A stretch of DNA of 64,000 nt from JALORV01 sp963703945 (GCA_963703945.1 CAVPGM010000026.1:18441-82440); one strand, 5' to 3'; counted from the first letter of the stretch, positions 36,456-47,077 are shown. The notes: generated from the sequence alone by a model not told the origin. Translations and numbers: made by a program.

Positions 36456-39400
36456 GTGCGCGATCTGGGGATCCGCTCATCGACTGCAGCCCTCGCGCTG
36501 CAGTACTGGCTGCGCCCCACGGAGCGGTCCGTGCACGAGACCTCGGCATCGGCGGTGGTTCACCTGCGCCTGCTGGCGGTGCCGGCGCTGGTACTGGGCA
36601 GTGGCACGCCGATCGCCCTCGAACGCAAGGATGCAGCGCTGCTGGCGCTGCTCGCCGTCGACGGTCCGATGCCGCGCGCGCGAGCTGCTGCGTTGCTGTG
36701 GCCCGATGCAGAGCCGCAGAAGGCCCGTAACAGCCTGCGTCAGCGATTGTTCCGCCTGCGGCGCAGCGCGGGGTGCGATGTCGTCGTCGAAGACTCGGCA
36801 CTCGCGCTGGCCGATGGCGTCGATCACGACCTCGCTGCGCTGCCGGCGCGGCTTGCGAATGATCCCTCGGCGGCCGCCGGAGAACTGCTCGGCGCTTTCG
36901 GCTACGAGGACTGCGAGGAGTTCGATGACTGGGTCCGCAGCGCGCGTGAGCGGATCCGCGTCTTGCGCCGTGATGCGATCGCCGCTGCCCTGGCACAGGA
37001 AGAAGCGAACGGACACGTCGCGCGGGCGCTGATCTTCGCGGAGCGGCTGGTCGCTGAAGACTCGCTTTCCGAGCAGGCGCACCGCCTGCTGATGCGGCTG
37101 CATTACCGGCGCGGCGATCGTTCGGCGGCGCTCGCCGCGTACGCGCGCTGCCGGCAATTGCTCGGGAGGGAGCTGGACGCGGAACCGAGCGTCGAAACGC
37201 GCGAACTCGCGCAGCTGATCGAACGCTCGGGCGAGTTGCCGGGCGGCGCGTCGCGGCCGGTGCCGCCCGCGATTGCCCGGCCGCCGCAGCTCGTCGGGCG
37301 CGACCGCCAGTGGCGCGCTCTCGAAGACGCCTGGAAGCAGAGCCGCCCGGTCATGCTGATCGGCGATGCAGGCATGGGCAAGACGCGCCTGCTCAGCGAT
37401 TTCGCGCAGGCACACGGCATCCCATGCATCGGCGCGCGCCCCGGCGACGAGCGCGTGCCCTATGCGCTGCTCGCGCGACTGCTGCGTGCCGTCCTGGGGC
37501 CGGGGGCCGACGCCGCCGTGTCGCTCGATAGCCAGGTGCGATCGGAGCTTGCTCGCGTGTTGCCGGAACTCGGCGCACCGTCGGTCGGCAATATGAACGA
37601 GGCACGCTTTCGCCAGGCCGTCATGCTGGCAATCGTCGCGCGCCGTTCTGCCGGCCTCGCCGGACTGGCGCTGGATGACCTGCACTTCGCCGACCCGGCT
37701 TCGCTCGAACTACTGCCGCAGTTCGGAGCCGAGATCCGATTGGCACTGGCCGTGCGCGGCGCCGAGACGCCGGTCGCGCTGGCCGCATGGCAGGGTGTGG
37801 AGGGCGGTTCGACGCTGATCGAACTGACGTTGCCGCCGCTCACCGAAGCTGACGTGCGGCAGCTGCTGGATTCGCTGGCTCTCGAGGGAATCGATTCCGC
37901 GCGGCTCGCCGCGCCGCTCGCCCGGCACACGGGTGGCAATCCCTACTTTGTCCTCGAAACCCTCGGTGCGCTCGCAGTGCAGCCCGGCAACGCCGGCGAC
38001 CGTCTGCCGACCACGCCGACGGTGGGCGCGCTGATCGAACGTCGCCTGGCGCAACTCAGTCCGGCCGCGCTCCGACTGGCGCGGGTCGCTGCACTGGCGG
38101 GAGCCGATTTCTCGGCCGCTCTGGCAGCGCATGCGCTGCAGTCTCATCCGATCGATCTGACGGAAGCCTGGGTCGAACTCGAACGGGCCCACGTGCTGCG
38201 CGGCGACGGCTTTGTTCACGACCTGGTGCGCGAAGTGGCGGCGCGGGCGGTCCCGGGCGCCATTGCCGAACTGCTTCATCGCGGGATCGCGGAATACCTC
38301 GAAGCACGCTCGGCCCCGCCGGCGCGGATCGCGCAGCACTATGCCGAGGCCGGCGCGTGGCATCAGGCGGCGGCCTTCCACCTGCGTGCGGCGAACGATG
38401 CGCGACAGGCCTCACGCCGCGCCGAGGAAGTCGAGCACCGCGAATCTGCGGTCGGGTGCTTCGACCGCGCGGGCGACACGGAGGCGGCGTTCGAAGCGCG
38501 CTGCGCCAGCGTCGAAAGCCTGATCCTGGTGCGTGGCGTCGAGCACGCGCAAGGCGTGATCGAGGGCATGCTCGCCGCGGCGCGCAGTGACGCACAGAAA
38601 TCCGCCGCATTGACGGCTCGCGCGACGGCTGCACTGATGGCGGCGGATCACGTCACCGGGGTGGCCAGCGCGCGCGAAGCGCTCACGCTGGCCGAGGCCC
38701 TCGGATCGCGCTGGCAGCGCTTCGAGGCCGCGCGCCTGCTCGCGGTCGGGCTGTCGCAGCAGGGCAAGACCGACGAGGCGGAGGCGGTGCTGAGTCCGTT
38801 CGAAGCGGCGGTCATGGCCGAAGGTTCGGTCGAGCAGCGGGGCCACTACTGGTCCGACATGGCCTACGTGCTGAACTCGGCACGCCGGCTGCGGCGCACT
38901 GCCGATGCGCTTGGCCGCGCTATCGAGTGCGCCCGCGAACAGGGCGACCTCGCCGAACTCGCGATGCTGACCACCAACCTGGCGACCGTTCACGGCAATC
39001 TCGGTCATGTCGACCAGGCCTACGAGCACGCGCTGCGCGCGCGTGCACTTCAGGTCGATCTCGGTGCGACCGGAGGGCCGATCGGCGGCGTCATCGAGGC
39101 CCACGTGGGCCTGTACGGCGCGGCGCTCGGCCACTACGGCAGCGCTCTGCAGGCGTTCGACCGGGCACTCGACTGTTTCCGGCGCGACGGACAGACGCTG
39201 TGGGTGGCGGTCTGCAGCAACAACCTCGCGCTGACGCTGATCGACCTGGGCCAGTTTTCCCGCGCACGCAAGGTGCTCGACTACGAAATTCCTTCGGTCA
39301 CGCATGTCGTCGCGCGCGGCGCGCTGCTGGCCGCGCGCATTGCGCGATTGCTGGGCTCATCGCCGGCGGCCGATCTGCGGCGCGCCGGCGATGAACTGGC

Positions 39401-39855
39401 GCGCGACGACGACTACTACATCGGGGCGCTGCTCGCGCTCGAACGCGCCGAAGTGCTCGACGCATCCGAGGCGCTGGATCTGTGCGATGCCGTGCAGCGG
39501 GCCGCCGACTCGCGGGAGTACGGCGGCATCGCGCTGAAGGCGCGCCTGCTGGCGGCGCGCGCGGCCCAGCAGGCGGGTGACCCTGCGTCGGCGGCCGCAC
39601 GCTGGGACGAACTCGAGCCGCTGCTCGCGACGCTGCAGCCGGCCGATCTTTACCCGGCCGACCGCCGCCGCGATCGGGCGTGACATCTTTCTCGCGCGCC
39701 GCGATCCCGATCGTGCAGCCGCCTGCCTGGCCCGAGGGGTCGAATGGATCCGGAAAACTGCCCTGCCGCAGGTCCCGGAGGCGTACCGTGACAGTTTTCT
39801 GAACCGCAATCCGGTGAACCGAGCCCTGGTTGCGGCCGCCAGCCGAACGCGGTAA
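36456..39855 (+). CDS. SARP/BTAD transcriptional activator with AAA and TPR regions
   Basis: About 1,130 residues. N-terminal OmpR-type winged helix (LRLLAVPALVLGSGTPIALE; KARNSLRQRLFRLRR), then the bacterial transcriptional activation domain (HRLLMRLHYRRGDRSAALAA), then a P-loop GDAGMGKTRLL with an ALDDLHFADP Walker-B-like strand, then a long TPR array (NLATVHGNLGHVDQAYEHAL). One break near 39660; the tail ends at TAA 39853. GTG 36456 is the longest start; GTG 36531 is an alternative that still keeps the DNA-binding domain. Large SARPs are typical of actinobacteria, rarer in proteobacteria. Confidence 0.85.
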
Positions 39856-39869
39856 CGGCCCGGTAACGC
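39853..39869 (+). promoter_or_regulatory. Candidate SARP operator before the secreted-protein operon
   Basis: TAACGGCCCGGTAACGC; TAACG starts at 39853 and 39864, spacing 11. It matches the site upstream of the regulator in 16 of 17 bases. Its first base is also the regulator's stop codon. It lies 60 bases upstream of the csgG-like ATG at 39929. Confidence 0.6.
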
Positions 39870-39928
39870 TTTTCTCGCTACGGTGCGCGTCATAGGTTCG
39901 GGGATGTTTCATCAGTGGGAGGTTGACC

Positions 39929-40860
39929 ATGCAGATGATCAGTGCGAACACAAATCAGACCCAAGAATCGCGCTTCGGCTCTCGCCGCAGCAGACTGCTG
40001 CTTCCCCTGCTGATCGGAGCCGGCGCCGCCTACGGGACCACGTGCCTGGCCCAGCAACAGCCGCAACCGGGCGGCGGACACGCAACACAGGCGCAGGGCG
40101 CTGCGGCCGGCGGAACGAGTACCGAGTCCAACGCGCAGCTCGAATCCTGCCCCGAAACGCTGGGCACGATCATGATCGACGAGCAGACCAACGCGGGCTG
40201 GTACAGCGCCTACCAGAGCCAGTACAAGATGGGTTCGACGGTCCCCGCGCTGCGCCTGATCATCCAGCAATCCAACTGCTTCGTGATCGTCGACCGCGGG
40301 CGCGGCCTGGCAGCGCGCAACCGCGAGGCGGATCTGATCCGTGGCGAGGAAGGCCGTGCCGGCAGCAACATGGGCAAGGGACAGATCGCCGCCGCCGACT
40401 ACACGATGATTCCCGAAGTCATCCTGTCGGACCGCGGCGGTACGCGAGCCGGCGGCGGGCCTCGGTGGGCTGGTGGGTCGTTCGAGCCTCGGAAACGTCA
40501 TTGCGCGGCGTCGCCGGCTCGGTATCGACCAACGAAGCCGGTGCGATCCTCACGCTCATCGATAACCGCTCCACGGTTCAGCTGGCCGCCGCAGAGGGCT
40601 ACTCGAAGAACATCGACTTTGCCGGGATGGGTGGCTTCTTTGGCGGCGGAGCCGCGGGCGGTGCGGGTGCCTACACCAGCACGCCGCAGGGCAAGGTCAT
40701 CTTTGCTGCATTTACCGACTCGTACAACAAGATGGTGCGAGCCTTGCGCAACTACAAGGCGCAGACCGTGCGGGGCGGACTCGGAACCGGCGGTCGACTC
40801 GGTGTCCAGGGCGGAAGCACCGATGCATCGCGGGAAGTGGATTCGAAACCCAGGCAGTGA
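39929..40860 (+). CDS. CsgG-like secreted/lipoprotein family protein, two frame breaks
   Basis: About 310 residues. Signal region RLLLPLLIGAGAAYGTTCLAQ (a Cys near the cleavage site could be lipidated), then a CsgG-like domain: ALRLIIQQSNCFVIVDRGRGL, AADYTMIPEVILSDRGG, Gly-rich stretch, NEAGAILTLIDNRSTVQLAA and a second Gly-rich segment. Breaks near 40445 and 40502. ATG 39929 follows GGGAGG. CsgG proteins form outer-membrane secretion pores, but many stand-alone relatives have unknown roles. Confidence 0.75.
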
Positions 40861-40864
40861 GCCG

Positions 40865-41365
40865 CCGATGAGCAAACGCATTTCGCGACTTCGCGGCGTC
40901 GCACTGGTCATTGTCGGCGCAGCATGTCTTGGTGCCCCCCCACTCGCTTCGGCGGAATACTTCAGCCTGTACCTGAAGTGCGAAGGTCAGGTCACCTCGG
41001 CCGTCGGCAAGACCGGCGCCAACCTCGACCTTGCGCTGCGCGACAACAACCAGTCGGCGCTGATCCAGCGATCGAACATCCTGCCCGTCGGCGAGAAGAT
41101 GAGGTACGAGGTCTCGCCGGCGGCGTACAGCATGGTCTACCGTTCGCCGGACACTCGATCGCGCGTCTACTACGACTGGCGCCGGGGGTACCTGTTCCGC
41201 TGGGACCCGCGTCTGGATCGACTCGCTTACATCAGGGTGTCGATCGATCGTCAGAGCGGCAGACTCGAGGGCGACATACTCAACAACGAGGACATCTCGC
41301 TGGCGCGCTTCGGCATGCAGTGCGAGAAGGCGGATCCGAAGGACCTGCCTGCGCCGAAGTTCTGA
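40865..41365 (+). CDS. Exported protein of unknown function
   Basis: 166 residues: signal peptide ending near PLASA, then a compact beta-rich domain with two Cys (KCEGQV near the start, GMQCEKA near the end) that could form a disulfide. I do not recognise a family. Starts 4 bases after the csgG-like stop, so clearly co-transcribed. Uninterrupted. Confidence 0.75.
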   Translation, partial: PMSKRISRLRGVALVIVGAACLGAPPLASAEYFSLYLKCEGQVTSAVGKTGANLDLALRDNNQSALIQRSNILPVGEKMRYEVSPAAYSMVYRSPDTRSRVYYDWRRGYLFRWDPRLDRLAYIRVSIDRQSGRLEGDILNNEDISLARFGMQCEKADPKDLPAPKF

Positions 41366-41437
41366 GCGATTGACGCTGCCGCGCAGCAGTCGCACATTGC
41401 TAGCTGGCACACACAGTTCCTGAGGGGAGAGTCCGTC

Positions 41438-42025
41438 ATGAATGCAACACCTGCCCTTGGTGGGGCAAGCCTCGGCTTTGCGCGTTGCCTTGCCGCAGTC
41501 GCCCTGGTCGCGCTCGGCGCCGGACCGAGCGCGCCGTACGCGATAGCCCAGACGATGACTCCGGCACAGCAGAAGAACATGGAGCAGGCCAAGGCGCGCG
41601 AAGCGCAGGCGAAGGCATTGCTCGCCAAGTACACGGCGGCGCCCGGACGCGATGACAGCGAGGGCCTGCTGAAGGAACCCGCAGTGCGCGCCGAATTGCA
41701 GCGGGTGGTCGGGAATCAGCTGCCGAAGCTGATGCAGAACACCAACGTGCGCGGCTCGATTGCCTACGACGGGGGCAGTCTCGTCGTCAGCGGCAACGCG
41801 CCGCACAAGGGCGGCGAAGAGGAAGGCGTCATCTGCGTCAACCCGTATTCACCGGGCCTCGTCGAGGCGGCGATCTTCTCGCGCGGCAAGATCACGGTCT
41901 TCGCCACCGCCGAGAAGTACGAGTACCTGACCCTCTGCGTGAAGGACTGGATCACGCAGGTGAACTCGGGCCATCGCGACCGCACGACCCAGCCGAAGAA
42001 CGTTTCGGTTGTACAGGCCAAGTAG
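41438..42025 (+). CDS. Exported Ivy-like protein lacking the CKPHDC-type loop
   Basis: 195 residues with a signal peptide (ARCLAAVALVALGAG). The segment LLKEPAVRAELQRVVG and the following SLVVSGNAPHKGG, VICVNPYSPGLVEAAIFSRGKITVFA run parallel to the next gene's Ivy-like sequence (YLKEPAFKSAYMRALG; FINVAGQRYVKNAFCK; VILYSPEKKVVYGTIYEKGK), but the Cys-bearing inhibitor loop is replaced. Two Cys remain (VICV, TLCV). Probably a diverged paralogue; function unproven. Confidence 0.65.
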   Translation: MNATPALGGASLGFARCLAAVALVALGAGPSAPYAIAQTMTPAQQKNMEQAKAREAQAKALLAKYTAAPGRDDSEGLLKEPAVRAELQRVVGNQLPKLMQNTNVRGSIAYDGGSLVVSGNAPHKGGEEEGVICVNPYSPGLVEAAIFSRGKITVFATAEKYEYLTLCVKDWITQVNSGHRDRTTQPKNVSVVQAK

Positions 42026-42066
42026 ACAGTCCGGTCGAAGCCTCGAAACGCATTCAGGAATCCGTC

Positions 42067-42495
42067 ATGACTCGAGCCCTGCGTCGACTCGGATGCGCCG
42101 CCATCGTGCCGATCGGTTTCGCTTTGACGACGGGCTTGCATGCACAGAAGCAGAAGGAAGCCTGGGAATATCTGAAGGAACCGGCGTTCAAGTCGGCCTA
42201 CATGAGGGCGCTCGGACCGAAGGCCAACACGCCGTGGCTCGCCAGGCGCGATGGGCCGGCGCCCGAAGACAAGTTCATCAATGTCGCCGGGCAGCGCTAC
42301 GTGAAGAACGCCTTCTGCAAGAACCAGGACTGCAACAACAACAGTGCGGTGATCCTGTACTCGCCCGAGAAGAAGGTCGTTTACGGGACGATCTACGAGA
42401 AGGGCAAGACGACCCTGATCGGCGATCCGCCGGCAGCGATATTCACCGAACTCGGCGCACTGTGGAAGAAGGAGTGGCGCTCGACGCAGCAGTAG
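42067..42495 (+). CDS. Ivy-type (vertebrate C-type) lysozyme inhibitor-like protein
   Basis: 142 residues: signal peptide ending near GLHAQ, then YLKEPAFKSAYMRALG, the inhibitor loop CKNQDCNNN (compare CKPHDC in Ivy) and ILYSPEKKVVYGTIYEKGK. Ivy proteins block C-type lysozymes from the periplasm using this disulfide-closed loop. Pro/His of the motif are changed to Asn/Gln here, so inhibitory activity is uncertain. Third intact secreted-protein frame in the operon. Confidence 0.78.
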   Translation: MTRALRRLGCAAIVPIGFALTTGLHAQKQKEAWEYLKEPAFKSAYMRALGPKANTPWLARRDGPAPEDKFINVAGQRYVKNAFCKNQDCNNNSAVILYSPEKKVVYGTIYEKGKTTLIGDPPAAIFTELGALWKKEWRSTQQ

Positions 42496-42527
42496 CCGGG
42501 CATCGGCCAACGCGCAAGGAGTGGGAC

Positions 42528-43100
42528 ATGACGGCAAGCAGAGAAGAAGATCAACGTGCAACCGTGCTGCGAGCCGCGGTGCTGGCGTTCTCGCTATTCG
42601 CGGGCTCGACCGCGTTCGCCGCAACGCTGGGCGAGGTCGCCACCGCACTGGCCGCGCCCGCCGGTTCGGCACAGGCCACGAACGACTGGGCCGCGTTCTC
42701 CAAGCTCAAGGGCGCGAAGTGGCAGGGCAATGCGCCGAAGCGCGGGGGCAATTCCTACTACTGGAACGCCAAGTTGCCACTCGATGGCGTCGGCACCGGC
42801 GAAGTTGCCCTCGTGGGAAGCCAGAAGCTGGTGCAGTCGGCCACCGTCAACTGGCCGAAGGACATCGAGCTCGCCAAGGTGTCGCAGCTGCTTTCGTCGC
42901 AATTTCCGAAGGGCACGAAGTTCGAACAGGTGCGCGGAGCCTGTCCGGGCGAAGCGCTGGGCGGCTCCCGCATCGTCCGCGCGACGCTTGCCGGGCACAA
43001 GCCGCTGTACATGAACATCCAGTTTGCGCCGTCGGACCGCGGCGGCAACGTCTCGACGATCGAGATGGAACCCCAGCGCAACAAGCTCTGGACCTGTTGA
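42528..43100 (+). CDS. Exported protein of unknown function
   Basis: 190 residues, signal peptide (VLAFSLFAGSTAFAA), then KGAKWQGNAPKRGGNSYYWN, PKDIELAKVSQLLSSQFPKG and a Cys pair (GACPGE; LWTC at the end). ATG 42528 follows AAGGAG. No family recognised. A different frame continues past the stop as LDLLNGNLLLEAYAAKK to 43141, so a missed indel may have clipped the C-terminus. Last gene of the secreted-protein operon. Confidence 0.65.
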   Translation: MTASREEDQRATVLRAAVLAFSLFAGSTAFAATLGEVATALAAPAGSAQATNDWAAFSKLKGAKWQGNAPKRGGNSYYWNAKLPLDGVGTGEVALVGSQKLVQSATVNWPKDIELAKVSQLLSSQFPKGTKFEQVRGACPGEALGGSRIVRATLAGHKPLYMNIQFAPSDRGGNVSTIEMEPQRNKLWTC

Positions 43101-43349
43101 ACGGCAACCTGCTGCTGGAGGCTTACGCGGCGAAGAAGTAGGGGCACAACGACGGCCGGAAAGCGATGATGTGGGACCACCGAGTCGAGGTGAACCGGGA
43201 CCGAACGCGATCAGGCTCGACCCGGGCAACGCGATCGCTCTGGACTGATTGTGCGATCGGCTTCGGGCGCCGTCAGCATCCTTCGCGCCGAAGCACGCCA
43301 ATCTCTCGGGCGAGTTGCCGATAATCGGTGATCGACGCCGGGAGCCCGA

Positions 43350-44456
43350 ATGACCGACATCGACGAGCGCTTCGCACGCACGCTGCATCACGCGAGCAAG
43401 TCCACCGCCTTCGGCGAGGCCTTCACGCCGCCGATCGTCAACACCAGCGTCTATCGGCTGGAGGCCGATCCAAGCGGCCCGTATCAATACGCGCGATGGG
43501 GCAATCCAACCTGGACCGCGCTCGAGGAAGCGCTTTCGATCCTCGAGGACGCCGAGACGATCACGTTTCCTTCGGGCATGGCCGCCATCACCGCGGTCCT
43601 GTATTCGATCCTGAAACCCGGCGATCGCATCCTGCTGCCGTCGGACGGCTACTACACGGTGCGCGTTCTCGCCGAACGGTACTTGCTGCCGATGGGTGTC
43701 GTCGTCGAACACGTCTCCACGCCCGAAACTGCCGGGCGTGCGCTTGAAGGCTACCGAGTCGTCTGGGTCGAGACCCCCTCAAACCCCGGACTGGACCTGG
43801 CCGACATCGCCGCGATCGCGGGCAAGGCGAAGGCGTCCGGGGCTGTCATGGTCGTCGACAACACGACCATGACGCCGCTCGGACAGCGGCCGCTCGATCT
43901 GGGCGCCGATGTCGTTGTCTCGGCTGACACCAAAGCCCTGAATGGCCACTCGGACGTGCTCTTCGGCCATGTGAGTTCGCGCGACGCCGGCATCGTCAGC
44001 GCAGTGCGCGACTGGCGCAGGATCGCAGGCGCGATTCCCGGTCCGTTCGAAGCATGGCTCGTGCACCGCGGCCTGGAAACACTCGAGGTCCGCTACTCGC
44101 GCATGTGCACTAATGCTCAGCTGATTGCTGATCGACTGAGCGTGCATCCGAAGGTCGCGTCGGTTCGCTATCCGGGACTCGCCTCGCATCCGGCCCACGC
44201 GTTGGCACGCAGGCAGATGGCTTATGGCGGCAGCCTGATCGCCGTGACACTTTCCGGGCGTGACGCGGCCGAGCGCCTGATCGAAGGCTGCGACCTGGTG
44301 CGCGCCTCGACGAGCTTCGGCGGCGTGCACACCTGCGCCGAGCGCCGCGCGCGCTGGGGCGACGCGGTCGCGGAAGGGTTCATCCGGATGTCGGTTGGCT
44401 GCGAGCCGGGAGAGGTTCTGTGGCGAGCCATCGAACGCGCACTGGACGCCGTCTGA
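43350..44456 (+). CDS. Cys/Met-metabolism PLP enzyme (cystathionine lyase/synthase-like)
   Basis: 368 residues, PLP fold-type I. TPPIVNTSVYRL start, YARWGNPTWTALE, ITFPSGMAAITAVL, VVWVETPSNPG, then the Schiff-base lysine in SADTKALNGHSDVLFGHV and C-terminal FIRMSVGCEPGEVLW. It cleaves or forms C-S bonds in sulfur amino acids; whether beta-lyase or gamma-lyase cannot be fixed by eye. ATG 43350 follows CGGGAG. Uninterrupted. Confidence 0.9.
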   Translation: MTDIDERFARTLHHASKSTAFGEAFTPPIVNTSVYRLEADPSGPYQYARWGNPTWTALEEALSILEDAETITFPSGMAAITAVLYSILKPGDRILLPSDGYYTVRVLAERYLLPMGVVVEHVSTPETAGRALEGYRVVWVETPSNPGLDLADIAAIAGKAKASGAVMVVDNTTMTPLGQRPLDLGADVVVSADTKALNGHSDVLFGHVSSRDAGIVSAVRDWRRIAGAIPGPFEAWLVHRGLETLEVRYSRMCTNAQLIADRLSVHPKVASVRYPGLASHPAHALARRQMAYGGSLIAVTLSGRDAAERLIEGCDLVRASTSFGGVHTCAERRARWGDAVAEGFIRMSVGCEPGEVLWRAIERALDAV

Positions 44457-44483
44457 GCATTCGGCGCGCTTACCGCCCTGTCG

Positions 44484-44729
44484 TCAGCTCTCCGTTGTTT
44501 CCAGGTCGTCGGCATCGAGGGAACCCACGTTCTTCTGGAGCCATGCGCGCCAGGCCTCCTGCGTCATCGGTGCGACAACGCACTCGAGTCGCTCCCACTG
44601 CACGCGCCAGGTGCCGTCGGCGAGCTCGGTGACGCTGACGCGAGGCAGCGCGCCCAGACCGAAGAGCTCGATGCGGTCTTCGACGACAGCTTCCGCTTCG
44701 CGCGGTGTCAACACGGACTTCTCGGTCAT
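44484..44729 (-). CDS. Small protein of unknown function
   Basis: 81 residues, acidic, no signal peptide: PREAEAVVEDRIELFGLGAL and WRVQWERLECVVAP. ATG 44729 overlaps the stop of the SRPBCC gene (ATGA), so it is co-translated with it. I do not recognise the family. Confidence 0.6.
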   Translation of the reverse strand: MTEKSVLTPREAEAVVEDRIELFGLGALPRVSVTELADGTWRVQWERLECVVAPMTQEAWRAWLQKNVGSLDADDLETTES

Positions 44730-45223
44730 GGCACACCGCCTTCTAGTACGCGCTTGAGGTTGGCGAGCGCGCGCTCCGATTGGCGCAACAGCACCGAGCG
44801 CGTCAGGTTGTGGTCGAACATCTTCCACGGCCAGTTGAGCGACCGGTACGCGAGCGTTCGGAAGAAGCGCGTCAGGTCACCATGGTCTGACCGGAGTTCG
44901 TAAACGATTCGCGATTCGCCCTGCGCGGTGGTGGTCGCGATCACCCACAGCGCCGGGGGTTCGCAGGCCAGCACCGTCCAGGTGGCCCGGAACCGCCAGC
45001 CGCCTGCGCGGATCGACTCGGTGACCTGCTCGCCGACGACCAGCGGCCGTGGCGGCGTTTCTGACACGGAGGCGGTGGCAGGGTGCCAGTAGTGCCACAG
45101 CGACGCGTTGGTCACGAACTCGAAAACCGCGGCGGCGGGCCGCCTGATCAGCACGAACGACTCGATTGTCGCCAGCCGCGGCTCATCAGTGGCCGGCGGC
45201 CAGCGCAGGTTCGGTGCGGTCAT
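44726..45223 (-). CDS. SRPBCC (START/Bet v1-like) protein
   Basis: 165 residues forming a hydrophobic ligand cavity in family members. IESFVLIRRPAAAVFEFVTN opens the domain, with LWHYWHPATASVS, GGWRFRATWTVL and the C-terminal long helix (LTRSVLLRQSERALANLKRV). ATG 45223 is chosen at the domain start; an in-frame ATG upstream (MPGIKRFYAF) is possible. Ligand unknown. Confidence 0.75.
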   Translation of the reverse strand: MTAPNLRWPPATDEPRLATIESFVLIRRPAAAVFEFVTNASLWHYWHPATASVSETPPRPLVVGEQVTESIRAGGWRFRATWTVLACEPPALWVIATTTAQGESRIVYELRSDHGDLTRFFRTLAYRSLNWPWKMFDHNLTRSVLLRQSERALANLKRVLEGGVP

Positions 45224-45342
45224 CGGGATCCCGGCGGTCGGAACAGGCCGAAAAGCATAGAACCTCTTGATCCCCGGCATCGGGTCGGTCCGCCATGTGC
45301 ACACAATGGAGAGGTCGAAGGAGCGCATTGAAAGGAAGAACA

Positions 45343-47045
45343 ATGGACGACGGACCAAGAGTAGTGATGGCCAAACGCTGGCTGCAGCAATATCCGCAGG
45401 GCATTCCGGCCGAAGTGGACGTGCGCGCGTACGCATCGCTGAAGGACGATTCTCGAAGCAAGCTGTCGGCGTTTCGGCGCGCTGCCCGCGTACGGAAACA
45501 TGGGCGTGACGATCAGCTATACGCGAGCTCGATGAGGCGAGCCGCGCTTTCGGCGCCTATCTGCAGAAAGTGGTCGGCCTGAAGAAGGGCGACCGCGTCG
45601 CGATCATGCTGCCGAACCTGCTGCAGTACCCGGTGGCGCTGTTCGGCGTGCTGCGCGCCGGCATGACGGTCGTCAACGTCAATCCGCTGTACACGCCGCG
45701 CGAGCTCGAGCACCAGCTCAAGGATTCCGGCGCCGTCGGCGATCGTGGTGCTGGAGAACTTCGCGCACACGCTGCAGGAGGTGATCGCGCGCACCCCGGT
45801 GCGCGCCGTGATCACGACGCAGATCGGCGACATGTTCCCGGGCGCCAAGCGCGTGCTGACGAACTTCGTCGTCAAGCACGTGAAGAAGATGGTGCCGGCG
45901 TGGACGTTGCCGGGCACGACGGCATTCGGCGCGCGCGCTGCGCGCCGGGCGGCGCAGTTTCGCTCGACGACGTGGTGCTCGGTCCGGACGACCTCGCATT
46001 CCTGCAGTACACCGGCGGCACCACCGGCGTGGCCAAGGGCGCGATGCTCACCCACGGCAACATGGTCGCCAACCTGCAGCAGGTCGCGGCCTGGATCGCG
46101 CGCGACCTCGAGGACGGCAAGGAGGTCGCGGTCATTCCGCTGCCGCTGTACCACGTGTTCGCACTGACCTGCAGCCTCGTCTACATGAAGAAAGGCGCGC
46201 GCATCGAGCTCATTACCAACCCGCGTGACATTCCCGCCTTCGTCGCGACGCTGAAGAAAGTGCCGTTCACGACGATGATCGGCGTCAACACGCTGTTCAA
46301 CGCGCTGCTGAACGCACCCGGTTTCGCCGAGCTCGACCTGAAGCGCGCTGAAGGTCGCGTCGGCCGGCGGCATGGCGGTGCAGCGTGCGGTGGCCGAGCG
46401 CTGGAAGAAGATGACCGGCGTGCCGCTGGTCGAAGGCTACGGCCTGACCGAGACTGCACCGGTGGCGATCTCCAACCCGCTCAACATCGTCGACTGGACC
46501 GGCAACATCGGCGTGCCGATCCCGTCGACCGAGGCGGCGATCCTCGACGACGATGGCACGCGAGATGCCGCTCGGCGAGGTCGGCGAGATCTGCATCCGC
46601 GGGCCGCAGGTGATGAAGGGCTACTGGAACCGGCCCGACGAGACCGCCAAGGTGTTCACCGCGGACGGCTGGTTGCGCACCGGCGACATGGGCTTCATGG
46701 ACGAGCGCGGCCGCTTCAAGATCACCGACCGCAAGAAGGACATGATCATCGTGTCCGGCTTCAAGGTGTTCCCGAACGAGATCGAGGACGTCGTGATGAT
46801 GCACCCGGGCGTGCTCGAGGTCGCCGCGATCGGCGAGCCCGACGAGCGCTCCGGCGAGGCGGTCAAGATCGTCGTGGTGAAGCAAGGACCCGGCGCTGAC
46901 CGAGGCCGAGCTGATCGAGCACTGCAGGAAGCACCTGACCGCCTACAAGGTGCCGAAGCTGGTCGAGTTCCGCACCGAGCCGCTGCCGAAGACCAACATC
47001 GGCAAGATCCTGCGGCGCGAACTGCGCTCGGCGCAGCCGGCCTGA
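45343..47045 (+). CDS. fadD: Long-chain fatty-acid CoA ligase, heavily frame-broken
   Basis: Blocks in order: WLQQYPQGIPAEVDVRAYAS, GNMGVTISY, GDRVAIMLPNLLQYPVALFG, AIVVLENFAHTLQEVI, LAFLQYTGGTTGVAKGAMLT, VEGYGLTETAPV, GWLRTGDMGFMDERGRFKIT, DMIIVSGFKVFPNEIEDVV, and TNIGKILRRELRS with the catalytic Lys: the full FadD pattern. At least six frame changes (about 45450, 45530, 45738, 45945, 46350, 46563, 46885). ATG 45343 follows AAAGGAAG. Activates fatty acids for degradation. Confidence 0.9.
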
Positions 47046-47077
47046 GCGGGCGGGCGCGGCGTCGCTGACTAGGCCCT

